This document shows positions 38,370 through 44,997 of a stretch of DNA of 44,997 bases, one piece after another. Below the pieces are notes generated by a model. The model did no database searches and was not told the DNA's origin. It was given only the letters and a program-made list of their open reading frames with translations. The DNA lies in IMG/VR virus record IMGVR_UViG_3300025405_000016, positions 1-44,997 of that record; one strand, given 5' to 3'. Each line of letters starts with the position of its first letter. Position 1 is the stretch's first letter. The position numbers were made by a program, and so were the translations under genes. This DNA is from a virus.

Positions 38370-38916
38370 CAAGGGAGTTGATATTTCTGGAATCAAATAC
38401 GGAAAATTAATTGCCATTGAGCCTACTGAATTTAGGCAATCCAAAGGCGTAGTTTGGAGATGTATTTGCAGTTGCGGAAATAAACATTTGGCATCCGCTC
38501 ATAATTTAAGACAAGGGAAAAGCCCAATGTGCAAGCAATGCAGATACCATGATTTATCAAAAAAAAGAACATCTCATGGAAAATCTAGAACCCAGTTATA
38601 TAGAACTTGGATTTCAATGATTGATAGATGCTCTGAACACGGAGACAAAAAACACAATTATTTTGATAGAGGCATTAAAGTTTGGGAGGGATGGCTAGGG
38701 CACGATGGTCTTGATCAATTCATTAAAGATGTTGGAGAAAGGCCATCTAAAGATCATTCTCTTGACAGGATTAACAACGATGGAGATTATACCCCATCAA
38801 ATGTGAGATGGGCTACTCGATCCCAACAAATGAAAAACAGGAGAAAAATGTCATCTATACAGAAATTTTCTGATAAAGATCTAATTTCAGAAATGAAAAG
38901 AAGGGGTCTTCTATGA
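38362..38916 (+). CDS. Homing-type endonuclease with zinc ribbon and LDRINND motif (copy 2)
   Basis: 184 residues, same architecture as the gene at 32853: YGKLIAIEPTEF, zinc ribbon CICSCGNKH...CKQC, HGKSRTQLYRTWISMIDRC, and SLDRINNDGDYTPSNVRWAT with SQQMKNRRK. It is inserted between the portal block and the ATP-grasp gene and overlaps the latter by ATGA. Confidence 0.75.
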   Translation: MSSKGVDISGIKYGKLIAIEPTEFRQSKGVVWRCICSCGNKHLASAHNLRQGKSPMCKQCRYHDLSKKRTSHGKSRTQLYRTWISMIDRCSEHGDKKHNYFDRGIKVWEGWLGHDGLDQFIKDVGERPSKDHSLDRINNDGDYTPSNVRWATRSQQMKNRRKMSSIQKFSDKDLISEMKRRGLL

Positions 38917-40193
38917 GTTCTTGTTTAATAATAGATCACGGATTGTTTACATCGTTTGCCGAAAGGCTGGCAGAGGATCACGATGTTAAATACTTTGTTC
39001 CTTTTGCAGACAGGAGTTTCCCGAAGCATGGCCCAGCAATGCTGGGAGAAGGATTGAAAAATGTAGAAAGAGTTAATAATTGGGAGTCTTATGTTGATTC
39101 CGTTGATTTCGTAGTTTTCCCAGATGTCGGCTTTATGTTTTTGGCAGAATACCTACGATCCAAGGGGCATAAAGTTTGGGGAGCAGGACTAGGCGAGAAG
39201 CTGGAAGTCCAACGCTGGAGGGCAAAGGAGACAATGCGAGAGCTTGGGCTTCCTGTAGGAAAGTGCGAGCTTGTTACTGGCATGACTGCCCTGCGTGAAT
39301 ACATTAAAGAAAACCCAGACATTTACATTAAGATTTCGGGATTCCGAGGAGTAGCCGAAACATTTGGGGCAGAGTCCTATGAACTAGCCGCGCCCCGACT
39401 CGCAGAGTTGGAGCTTGAGCTAGGAGGGGCTTCCGAAGTGTTTCCTTTTGTCTGTGAGCATAAAGTAGATTCCGTAGTGGAAGCTGGCTACGATGGATAT
39501 TGCATTAACGGAGAGTTCCCTTCCACTTGCTTGACTGGAGTAGAAGTTAAGGACAAGGGATACCTTGGTGCAGTTCGTGATTACGACAAGCTGTCCGACC
39601 CTGTTAGGGTGGTTAACGAAAAGCTTGCGCCCTTCATGGCTGAAGCTGGATACGCTCAATTCTTTTCAACTGAAATCAGAGTTACTGAAGAAGGAGTTCC
39701 TTATCTCATTGACCTTACAACCCGATGCCCAGCCCCTCCCTCTGCCCTGTACTGGGAGATGATTGAGAATGTTGGCGAGATTGTTGAGGCTGGAGCCAAT
39801 GGAATGCTTGTAGAGCCAGTATGGAGGGCTAAATATGGAGCATTGGCTATTATTCATTCTTCTTTTGCCGAAGAACGCTGGTGTCCTGTAGCCGTTGATC
39901 CAAAGGTTCGCCAATGGGTTAAATGGCGTAATTACTGCGAGATCGAAGGGCAGGGCTACATTATCCCCACGGAAGGAGTTAGGATGTGCGAAATCGGAGA
40001 TTGTATCGGCATTGGTGATACTATCGAAGAGGCTATTGAAGCTTGCAGAGAACACGCCGAAGGAATTAAAGGATTTGGCTTGCATATCAATACTGATGCA
40101 GTTATTGAAGCTCTTAACGAAATTCACACCGCTGAAGAAAATGACATCATTTTCTCCGACGATCAGATGCCAGAACAAAAAGACCTACTATGA
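38913..40193 (+). CDS. ATP-grasp enzyme, PurD-like (phosphoribosylamine-glycine ligase fold)
   Basis: 426 residues. Rossmann-like N-terminus (LIIDHGLFTSFAERLAEDHD), hinge GAGLGEKLEVQRWRAKETMR, ATP-binding PDIYIKISGFRGVAETFG, and the C-terminal metal-binding block FSTEIRVTEEGVPYLIDLTT then RCPAPPSALYWEM. The order matches ATP-grasp ligases, which join a carboxylate to an amine or thiol using ATP. The length is near PurD (about 430), but the substrate residues cannot be checked by eye. It sits in the head-assembly block between portal and scaffold; a modifying role in the virion or nucleotide pool is possible. No purine-pathway partners are visible. Confidence 0.75.
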   Translation: MSSCLIIDHGLFTSFAERLAEDHDVKYFVPFADRSFPKHGPAMLGEGLKNVERVNNWESYVDSVDFVVFPDVGFMFLAEYLRSKGHKVWGAGLGEKLEVQRWRAKETMRELGLPVGKCELVTGMTALREYIKENPDIYIKISGFRGVAETFGAESYELAAPRLAELELELGGASEVFPFVCEHKVDSVVEAGYDGYCINGEFPSTCLTGVEVKDKGYLGAVRDYDKLSDPVRVVNEKLAPFMAEAGYAQFFSTEIRVTEEGVPYLIDLTTRCPAPPSALYWEMIENVGEIVEAGANGMLVEPVWRAKYGALAIIHSSFAEERWCPVAVDPKVRQWVKWRNYCEIEGQGYIIPTEGVRMCEIGDCIGIGDTIEEAIEACREHAEGIKGFGLHINTDAVIEALNEIHTAEENDIIFSDDQMPEQKDLL

Positions 40194-40468
40194 CATATGA
40201 AGAATGGCGCAGGGATACAACCCTCGCCCCGAAACTCAAGGAAGCCTTGTCGCTTCCTATTATCCAACAGGCTTTGGCTGTTGTTAACGAGATGACAGCC
40301 GCCAAGACCCTTGGAACAACTACTGCGATCACCACACTTGCCGCAAGTGCAGAAGTCCTATTTGGATTTGATGCTGGTCGCGCAAGCGTTATTAAGGATC
40401 TCAATGACCTTACGATTGCTCACGAAGAGCTTGTCAATATCGAACCAACCTACACAGGGGAATTTTAA
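40190..40468 (+). CDS. Hypothetical small virion-block protein, 92 aa
   Basis: MTYEEWRRDTTLAPKLKEAL, a helical protein with a long Ala/Thr segment (AAKTLGTTTAITTLAASAE). Overlaps the ATP-grasp gene (ATGA) and precedes the scaffold by 3 bases. Small helical proteins here can be head-assembly partners, but no family is recognised. Confidence 0.5.
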   Translation: MTYEEWRRDTTLAPKLKEALSLPIIQQALAVVNEMTAAKTLGTTTAITTLAASAEVLFGFDAGRASVIKDLNDLTIAHEELVNIEPTYTGEF

Positions 40469-40471
40469 TTT

Positions 40472-41695
40472 ATGCCAGACACCAACCCAACAACAGTAAG
40501 TGCCGATCCAGTTATCGCCACCACCCAACACGCTCCAGTTGCCGACAACTTTGAGAGCGTACTGAATAAACAACTCAAGAAGCCGAATATCCCCAAGATG
40601 GATATTAAGAGCCTTGAAGCCCTTCCCGACAATCTGGTTGAGGAGGCTCCTGCCGTCGTAAGAACCCCCGCAGGGTTTGATGAAGTTAAGGATGTAGACA
40701 TCCAAGACTTCCTTAACACGATGGATGGCAAGAACTCTGGCCCTATCGAGGATGAGCCTGTTAAAGAACAAGCCAAGGTTGAGTCCAAGAATGAGTCAAG
40801 CAATGACTTTGACCTATCTGATTTGGATCTATCCAAAGACCCAGAGCCAGTTGTTGAGGATAAGCCGAAGGGCAAGAAGTCCAAAGAGGATAACATCGCA
40901 GAGCTTCGCAAGAAGGCAGAGGCTTATGAGGAATCCCTCAAGGCAAAGGACAGCGAGGTTGCCTCGTATCGTGAGAAGCTTGAGAAACTAGAGGGAGAGC
41001 TTGAGCGTACTGCTTTTGAGCGTTCCCCTAAATTCAAGGAGAAATATGAACAGCCGTACCAAGATGCTATTAGCAAGGCTAAAGATTTCGCAAAGGAGAT
41101 TGGCGAGGATGAGAGCATTGCAGAGAAAGCTCTATCGCTCAAGGGGCGTGAAAGGATTAGCTTCATTGACGAATCCTTCGGGGGTGGTGCGGCTTCAGCC
41201 GCATTTCTCCAACTTGTTAACGATGCCGATGCTAAACGGGGAAGTCTGGAAAATGCTCTCACAGATTATCGAACAACTGCGAATCAGATCGCTCAAGCTG
41301 AACAGCAACAGCAACTCCATACAGTAGATACGATCAATAAGAACTTTGATCGAGTTAAGAGCCACCTAGCGCAGAAGAGTGAGTTCTTCAAGCTAACTGG
41401 CGATGAGGAACACGATAGGGCGGTTAACGCTCGTATTGAAGCCGCAAAGAACATAATTCATGGCAATGCCTCCGTTAATGAGATGACCGTCGCCCCATTC
41501 CTTGCCGTTATCGCAAGGGAGGCTGTCGCCGAGAACGAGAAGCTCAAAGCAGAGCTTTCCAAGTACAAGAGCCGGGCGGCACAGGATTCTAAAGTCCAGC
41601 CAAGGATTACCAAGGGATCTGTCTCCGATACGGAAGGCGAAACCCGTGGCAAGCCCAAGTCTGCTCTTGACGCTATCCGCGCACAGCTTCGCTAA
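40472..41695 (+). CDS. Scaffold-like protein, 407 aa
   Basis: Acidic, disordered N-terminal third (EDEPVKEQAKVESKNESSND; FDLSDLDLSKDPEPVVED), a coiled coil (ELRKKAEAYEESLKAKDSEV), a mixed region and a helical Lys/Arg-rich C-terminus ending KSALDAIRAQLR. This layout is that of capsid scaffolds, whose C-terminal basic helices bind the coat protein. It lies between portal and terminase, as in many phages, while the capsid gene is elsewhere. Confidence 0.65.
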   Translation: MPDTNPTTVSADPVIATTQHAPVADNFESVLNKQLKKPNIPKMDIKSLEALPDNLVEEAPAVVRTPAGFDEVKDVDIQDFLNTMDGKNSGPIEDEPVKEQAKVESKNESSNDFDLSDLDLSKDPEPVVEDKPKGKKSKEDNIAELRKKAEAYEESLKAKDSEVASYREKLEKLEGELERTAFERSPKFKEKYEQPYQDAISKAKDFAKEIGEDESIAEKALSLKGRERISFIDESFGGGAASAAFLQLVNDADAKRGSLENALTDYRTTANQIAQAEQQQQLHTVDTINKNFDRVKSHLAQKSEFFKLTGDEEHDRAVNARIEAAKNIIHGNASVNEMTVAPFLAVIAREAVAENEKLKAELSKYKSRAAQDSKVQPRITKGSVSDTEGETRGKPKSALDAIRAQLR

Positions 41696-41701
41696 TCAAT
41701 A

Positions 41702-41785
41702 GGGTCGTTATCCTGCTAAAGACGCAGATCGGACTGTAAATCCGATACCATAACGGTTGGCTAGGAGCATTACCTAGACGGCCCA
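41702..41785 (+). tRNA. Divergent tRNA-Tyr (GTA anticodon) with abnormal D and T loops
   Basis: All stems pair. Acceptor GGGTCGT (41702-41708) pairs with ACGGCCC (41778-41784), one G-U, then discriminator A. D stem CTGC/GCAG encloses a 7-nt loop without the usual GG. Anticodon stem TCGGA/TCCGA encloses CTGTAAA with anticodon GTA at 41736-41738 after U33. A 15-nt variable region (41746-41760) with an ACC/GGT stem is as expected for class II tRNA-Tyr. T stem CTAGG/CCTAG encloses AGCATTA instead of TTCGANT. No CCA is encoded. It lies in the 96-base gap between scaffold and TerL. Either a divergent tRNA or a tRNA-like element. Confidence 0.65.
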
Positions 41786-41791
41786 ATTTCC

Positions 41792-43480
41792 ATGAAGCTC
41801 CAGACTTACGGACTAGACTTCAGCCAGCATCCATCCATAACGCAACTTGAGATAGAGTTGCTTATGGTGGCTGATGCTGACCCCTCTCGTATAAGCGGAA
41901 TAAGCAGGGGTCAACATATCAAGCATTGTATCGCAATGCTATGGCCCGATGTGATTAAGTCATGGAACGATTGGAATGAATTAGCTCTTTGGGCATGGAC
42001 GAGCTACAGGGAGATTGGGGTTACTGGCTGTGCGGCGGCTGGAAAGACCTTTACATTCACCCTCCTGTCCCTAGTCGAGTATTTGGCTAGACCAATGGGA
42101 ACTCGCGTTGCCTTAACCTCGACAACTGTTCCCTCCCTCCGAGGTCGCATCTGGTCTGAAATGATGAGGTTTGTACGTCCTTGTGTTCCTCTATTTGGAT
42201 TAAATGTCGTGGACTCGCAGACCAAGATCCAGTTCTCCAAGGGAGACGATAGAAGCTCTATCATAGCCCTTGCCGTCGATTCTGGGGCTGTAGAACAAGC
42301 CGTAGGTAAGTTACAGGGTGTTCACCTTCCCCGCATGGTTATCATGGTTGACGAGGCGGCACAGACCAATCCAGCCGTATTCTCTGCTAGGGCGAACTTG
42401 GAAGTGGGTACGGACTTTTATCATTTCATTGCAATCGCTAACGCATCATCCATGTTCGATCCTCATGGACTATTCTGTGAGCCTCGTATGGGGTGGGGAA
42501 GCATTGGAGATGATGATGAGCATTGGGAAACCAAGTCTGGTGTTTGCGTTAGGTTTGATGGATTGAAGTCTCCGAATGTCAAGGCAGGAAGAATCATTTA
42601 TCCTTATCTGTTCTCCCAAGACAATGTGGAGATCATCCGCAAGAACTTTGGCGAGGGAAGCCTAGAATGGAATAGCTATTGCCGTGGAATGTGGAGCAAG
42701 TCTGGCGCAAGGAATACTATCCTTGACAGCGCAATGATTGCCGAAGGAAAGGCTAGGGAGAAAGTCATCTGGGCTGGTGGAGGCATTAAGACTATTGCCG
42801 CTCTTGATCCAGCATTCACTACGGATGGTGACGATTGTATCCTGCGATTTGCAAGGGTGGGCAAGGCTGATGACAACCAAGTGATGATTGAGTTAACGGA
42901 GGTAGTTCGACTTAATCTCATGGACGACCCCAATTACCCGCTGTTCTACCAAGTGGCAGATCAAACGATTAACGAGCTTGAGAAGCGAGGAGTAGAGCCA
43001 GAAGATTTTGCTCTTGACGCAACGGGTGCTGGTGCTGGTATCGCTGATATTATCAGCCAGAGATGGCATAATGGATTCCTGCGTGTGAGCTTTGGTGGAG
43101 CCGCTACAGACGCTCCAATCAGCGTGGAAGACCCTCGACCAGCCAAGCAAGTCTATAGCAATCGAGTCACGCAACTATGGAGTCAGATTAAGGTTGTTGT
43201 CATGGCAGGACGCATGAGAGGGATGGACGATCAAACTGCTAGGGAGCTATGCGCTCGTATCTACTCACTTAAAAATGAGAAGACCTTGTTGGAATCGAAG
43301 AAGGATTTGAAGAAGCGCACCAAGGGAAACTCTCCCGATAGGGCTGATGCTCTGTCCCTGCTTGTCGAGCTTTTTGTGAACCAGAACGGGCTAGGCAATG
43401 CTACTGGAAGTCAAACACAAAATGATGACGATTGGGAAAAATATGTTCTGGACAACGAGATCGAGTCGTCGTACCAATAG
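41792..43480 (+). CDS. terL: Terminase large subunit
   Basis: 562 residues. Walker A variant GCAAAGKT (79-86), Walker B MVIMVDEA (182-189), and the RNase-H-like nuclease with AALDPAFTTDGDD (about 336-348), DFALDATGAGAG (Asp 409) and a C-terminal SPDRADAL. The ATPase packages DNA through the portal and the nuclease cuts it. A tRNA-like element precedes it; a RecB-like nuclease gene follows 3 bases later. No small subunit is next to it, so the HTH protein at 6383 is the best candidate for that role. Confidence 0.92.
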   Translation: MKLQTYGLDFSQHPSITQLEIELLMVADADPSRISGISRGQHIKHCIAMLWPDVIKSWNDWNELALWAWTSYREIGVTGCAAAGKTFTFTLLSLVEYLARPMGTRVALTSTTVPSLRGRIWSEMMRFVRPCVPLFGLNVVDSQTKIQFSKGDDRSSIIALAVDSGAVEQAVGKLQGVHLPRMVIMVDEAAQTNPAVFSARANLEVGTDFYHFIAIANASSMFDPHGLFCEPRMGWGSIGDDDEHWETKSGVCVRFDGLKSPNVKAGRIIYPYLFSQDNVEIIRKNFGEGSLEWNSYCRGMWSKSGARNTILDSAMIAEGKAREKVIWAGGGIKTIAALDPAFTTDGDDCILRFARVGKADDNQVMIELTEVVRLNLMDDPNYPLFYQVADQTINELEKRGVEPEDFALDATGAGAGIADIISQRWHNGFLRVSFGGAATDAPISVEDPRPAKQVYSNRVTQLWSQIKVVVMAGRMRGMDDQTARELCARIYSLKNEKTLLESKKDLKKRTKGNSPDRADALSLLVELFVNQNGLGNATGSQTQNDDDWEKYVLDNEIESSYQ

Positions 43481-43483
43481 CGG

Positions 43484-44227
43484 ATGGAAAAAACAAAACT
43501 GGTGCGTAATGCACCCCATCAAAAATACCATCTAGCCGATGGAACCCAAGTGCCGGGAGGAAGCACGATTTGCAAGCTTGGAGACGATGCCGGAGCATTG
43601 ATCCATTGGGCTTGGAACCTTGGTCGAGAGGGCAAGGACTACCGCAAGGAGCGAGACAAGGCCGCCGACATTGGCACTATCGCCCACTTCTTGATTGAGT
43701 GTTATCTCAATGGGCAAGTCGCCGATCTTGAGGACTACAGCCAGCAGGACATTGATAAGGCTCTCCTATGCTACAACAAGTTTGTAGATTGGTGGGAGGA
43801 TCAGAACCTTGAGAAAGTTGCAACCGAGATCCAGTTGGTCAACGAGGTTTACCGCTACGGAGGAACGATTGATCTTGTTGCCAAACGCTCCAGCGGAGAT
43901 CACTACCTAATTGACTTCAAGACATCCAAAAAGATTAGCGATTCTTACTGGAGGCAATGCGCTGGTTATTCTGCTTTATGGAACAGCAATCAAAAAGAAA
44001 GCGGTGCTTTTAATGATCCTTGTTGGGTTTTGCGAACGCATGAGTATTTCCAGAACCAGATTAGTTCAGTTGCCATCGTTCGCATTGGCAAGGAAGAGGA
44101 AGGCGACTTTGAAGTTGTCTGGCGCGAAGACCTATCGAAAGAATGGTTTGTATTCCAGAAGCAAGTTGACCTTTACTGGGCATTGCAAGCCGCCAAGCCG
44201 GAGCCAAAGAGGAAGAAGAAAGCATGA
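43484..44227 (+). CDS. PD-(D/E)XK nuclease, RecB/Cas4-like, 247 aa
   Basis: Motifs in order: GTIAHFLIE (His 68), Glu 115 region (EIQLVNEVYRY), GGTIDLVAK (Asp 130), LIDFKTSK (Asp 144, Lys 146) and RQCAGYSAL (Gln 158, Tyr 162). This is the RecB/Cas4-like exonuclease pattern of phages, which produces single strands for annealing proteins such as Erf. C-terminus Lys-rich (PEPKRKKKA). ATGA overlap with the next small gene, which leads into dnaB. Confidence 0.85.
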   Translation: MEKTKLVRNAPHQKYHLADGTQVPGGSTICKLGDDAGALIHWAWNLGREGKDYRKERDKAADIGTIAHFLIECYLNGQVADLEDYSQQDIDKALLCYNKFVDWWEDQNLEKVATEIQLVNEVYRYGGTIDLVAKRSSGDHYLIDFKTSKKISDSYWRQCAGYSALWNSNQKESGAFNDPCWVLRTHEYFQNQISSVAIVRIGKEEEGDFEVVWREDLSKEWFVFQKQVDLYWALQAAKPEPKRKKKA

Positions 44228-44454
44228 AAAGCGAAGTAGCCCTTGCCATGTTTGATAGTTGCGTTAACCGATCAAAGGATGGCAAGGCTATTGACTGCAA
44301 ACTTGGCCTTTGGGGCGTAGCATCTGGAAGCAAGAAGCGCACAGAATCCGAAGCCATTCATTACTGGATGCAATACTTCAGAGACGGAGAATACAACGAA
44401 CTTTTACCATCATTAAAATTAAACCCATGCCAAACGAAATCCCACAGGCAATAG
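44224..44454 (+). CDS. Hypothetical protein, 76 aa
   Basis: ALAMFDSCVNRSKDGKAIDC, then KLGLWGVASGSKKRTESEAI and YWMQYFRDGEYNELL. ATGA-coupled to the nuclease and overlapping the start of dnaB by 28 bases. Unknown function, probably a replication-associated small protein by position. Confidence 0.55.
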   Translation: MKSEVALAMFDSCVNRSKDGKAIDCKLGLWGVASGSKKRTESEAIHYWMQYFRDGEYNELLPSLKLNPCQTKSHRQ

Positions 44455-44997
44455 ACGCAGAGAAGGCGTTCCTCTCCTGCGTTATCCAGAACATCAGCAT
44501 CCTTAACGAGGCCGCTGATACTGCCAGCCCGAAGCTTTTCTTTCACCCAGACCACAGGAGGATTTTTGAGTCTGCTTTGGATCTATGGAAAGAGGGCAAA
44601 GACTGCGATCTCGTAACTCTTACGGATCATATGTCCAACAATGGAACCCTCGACATGATCGGTGGAGCCGCAATCCTTACGGAGGCGTTTCTAGCCCCTG
44701 CGGTCACTTCCAACTGGCAGAGCTATCTTGAGATACTGCGCCACAAGCACACGGCACGACTAGCAATCTCTGCCGCTGAAAAGATCATTGAATCTGCCAA
44801 CAATCCTGCAATGGCTGGAGAGTTGTCGGAGGTAGTCCAGAAGGCTTTGGTAGCCGTTGCCGCCGATGCAGAGTCAGCATCCAGAATCGAAAGCGTAAAA
44901 GAGATCGCAATCCAGCGTCTTGAAGAGTATGACCAGATGACCAAAAACCGAGGAAAGCTCCTTGGTATCTCCACGGGGTTTGACAAGCTAGACAAGC
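44427..44997 (+). CDS. dnaB: Replicative DNA helicase, DnaB type, N-terminal half (continues at base 1)
   Basis: ATG 44427 opens MPNEIPQAIDAEKAFLSCVI, with FFHPDHRRIFESALDLWKEG and LTDHMSNNGTLDMIGGAAIL, the DnaB N-terminal domain, and RGKLLGISTGFDKLDK, the linker just before the ATPase domain. The frame runs off the window end at base 44997. Continuing at base 1 gives LTGGFRSGQLVVIGAP, exactly what follows TGFDKLDK in DnaB, provided base 44997 (c) and base 1 (c) are the same base. Confidence 0.93.
   Translation, partial: MPNEIPQAIDAEKAFLSCVIQNISILNEAADTASPKLFFHPDHRRIFESALDLWKEGKDCDLVTLTDHMSNNGTLDMIGGAAILTEAFLAPAVTSNWQSYLEILRHKHTARLAISAAEKIIESANNPAMAGELSEVVQKALVAVAADAESASRIESVKEIAIQRLEEYDQMTKNRGKLLGISTGFDKLDK

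Noticed and set aside
1-44997. Integrase, attachment site or lysogeny module
   Set aside because: No tyrosine or serine recombinase motif, no CI/Cro-like pair and no flanking att repeats were found; the single winged helix (34195) and the HTH protein (6383) are not sufficient.
1-44997. DNA or RNA polymerase, primase
   Set aside because: No polymerase or primase motifs were seen in any large frame; replication apparently relies on host enzymes plus the phage helicase.

Overview
This window looks like the complete genome of a tailed bacteriophage of podovirus type, circularly permuted and opened inside the replicative helicase gene. The last base-190-codon stretch (from 44427) is the N-terminal half of a DnaB-type helicase and the first 696 bases are its C-terminal half; they join in frame if one terminal base (the final c, identical to base 1) is counted once, giving a circle of about 44,996 bp. 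No integrase, repressor/excisionase module, DNA polymerase or RNA polymerase was recognised. A P22-like portal, a scaffold-like protein, a very large ejection-type protein and the absence of a sheath or obvious tape measure argue for a short-tailed virion. The host cannot be named. Most starts lack a clear Shine-Dalgarno and are preceded by A/C-rich leaders (AAAACAAAACA-like), which fits a host that uses such sites weakly.

Layout. (1) 44427-44997 plus 1-982: helicase and an SSB-like protein, then an HNH nuclease gene (1020-1475) followed by a structured RNA and a strong terminator. (2) 1634-4285: a chain of a dozen very small, ATGA-overlapping genes, mostly of unknown function, some with one membrane helix. 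(3) 4518-4549: a bidirectional terminator facing a minus-strand unit of six small genes (6328 back to 4645). (4) 6372-7090: a helix-turn-helix gene bracketed by at least six copies of TTGTCTTACA. (5) 7148-8536: two doubtful minus-strand ORFs, a tRNA-Trp candidate and a region dense in hairpins and short repeats. (6) 8537-22121: FkbM methyltransferase, glycosyltransferase-like gene, an HNH nuclease, connector-like and coiled-coil virion proteins, and a 2115-residue giant virion protein that carries three small ORFs nested in its +1 frame. (7) 22169-28850: second glycosyltransferase-like gene, PD-(D/E)XK-type endonuclease, HNH nuclease, major capsid candidate, terminator, a nonsense-broken HNH gene, two paralogous small virion proteins, and a LamG-domain fibre. 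(8) 28855-31321: lysis cassette (holin-like proteins, lipoprotein, GH108 endolysin) with an HNH gene wedged in it. (9) 31370-35944: early-type genes: Erf recombinase, metallophosphoesterase, winged helix, putative Zn peptidase, zinc-ribbon protein. (10) 35941-43480: portal, HNH-like gene, ATP-grasp enzyme, scaffold candidate, a divergent tRNA-Tyr, large terminase; then a RecB/Cas4-like nuclease and back to dnaB.

How it works together: DnaB, the SSB-like protein, Erf, the RecB/Cas4-like nuclease and the small endonuclease form a replication/recombination set that would use host polymerase. Portal, scaffold, capsid and TerL build and fill the head, although the capsid gene lies far from portal and scaffold. 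Seven homing-type endonuclease genes (about 3.9 kb) sit between functional modules.

The most unusual signals are the nested small genes inside the giant virion gene, one of which resembles a free-standing small phage protein; the repeat array around the HTH gene; a tRNA-Tyr with abnormal D and T loops; an ATP-grasp enzyme in the head module; and a three-way-junction RNA upstream of a terminator. All assignments come from reading the sequence; no database search was run.
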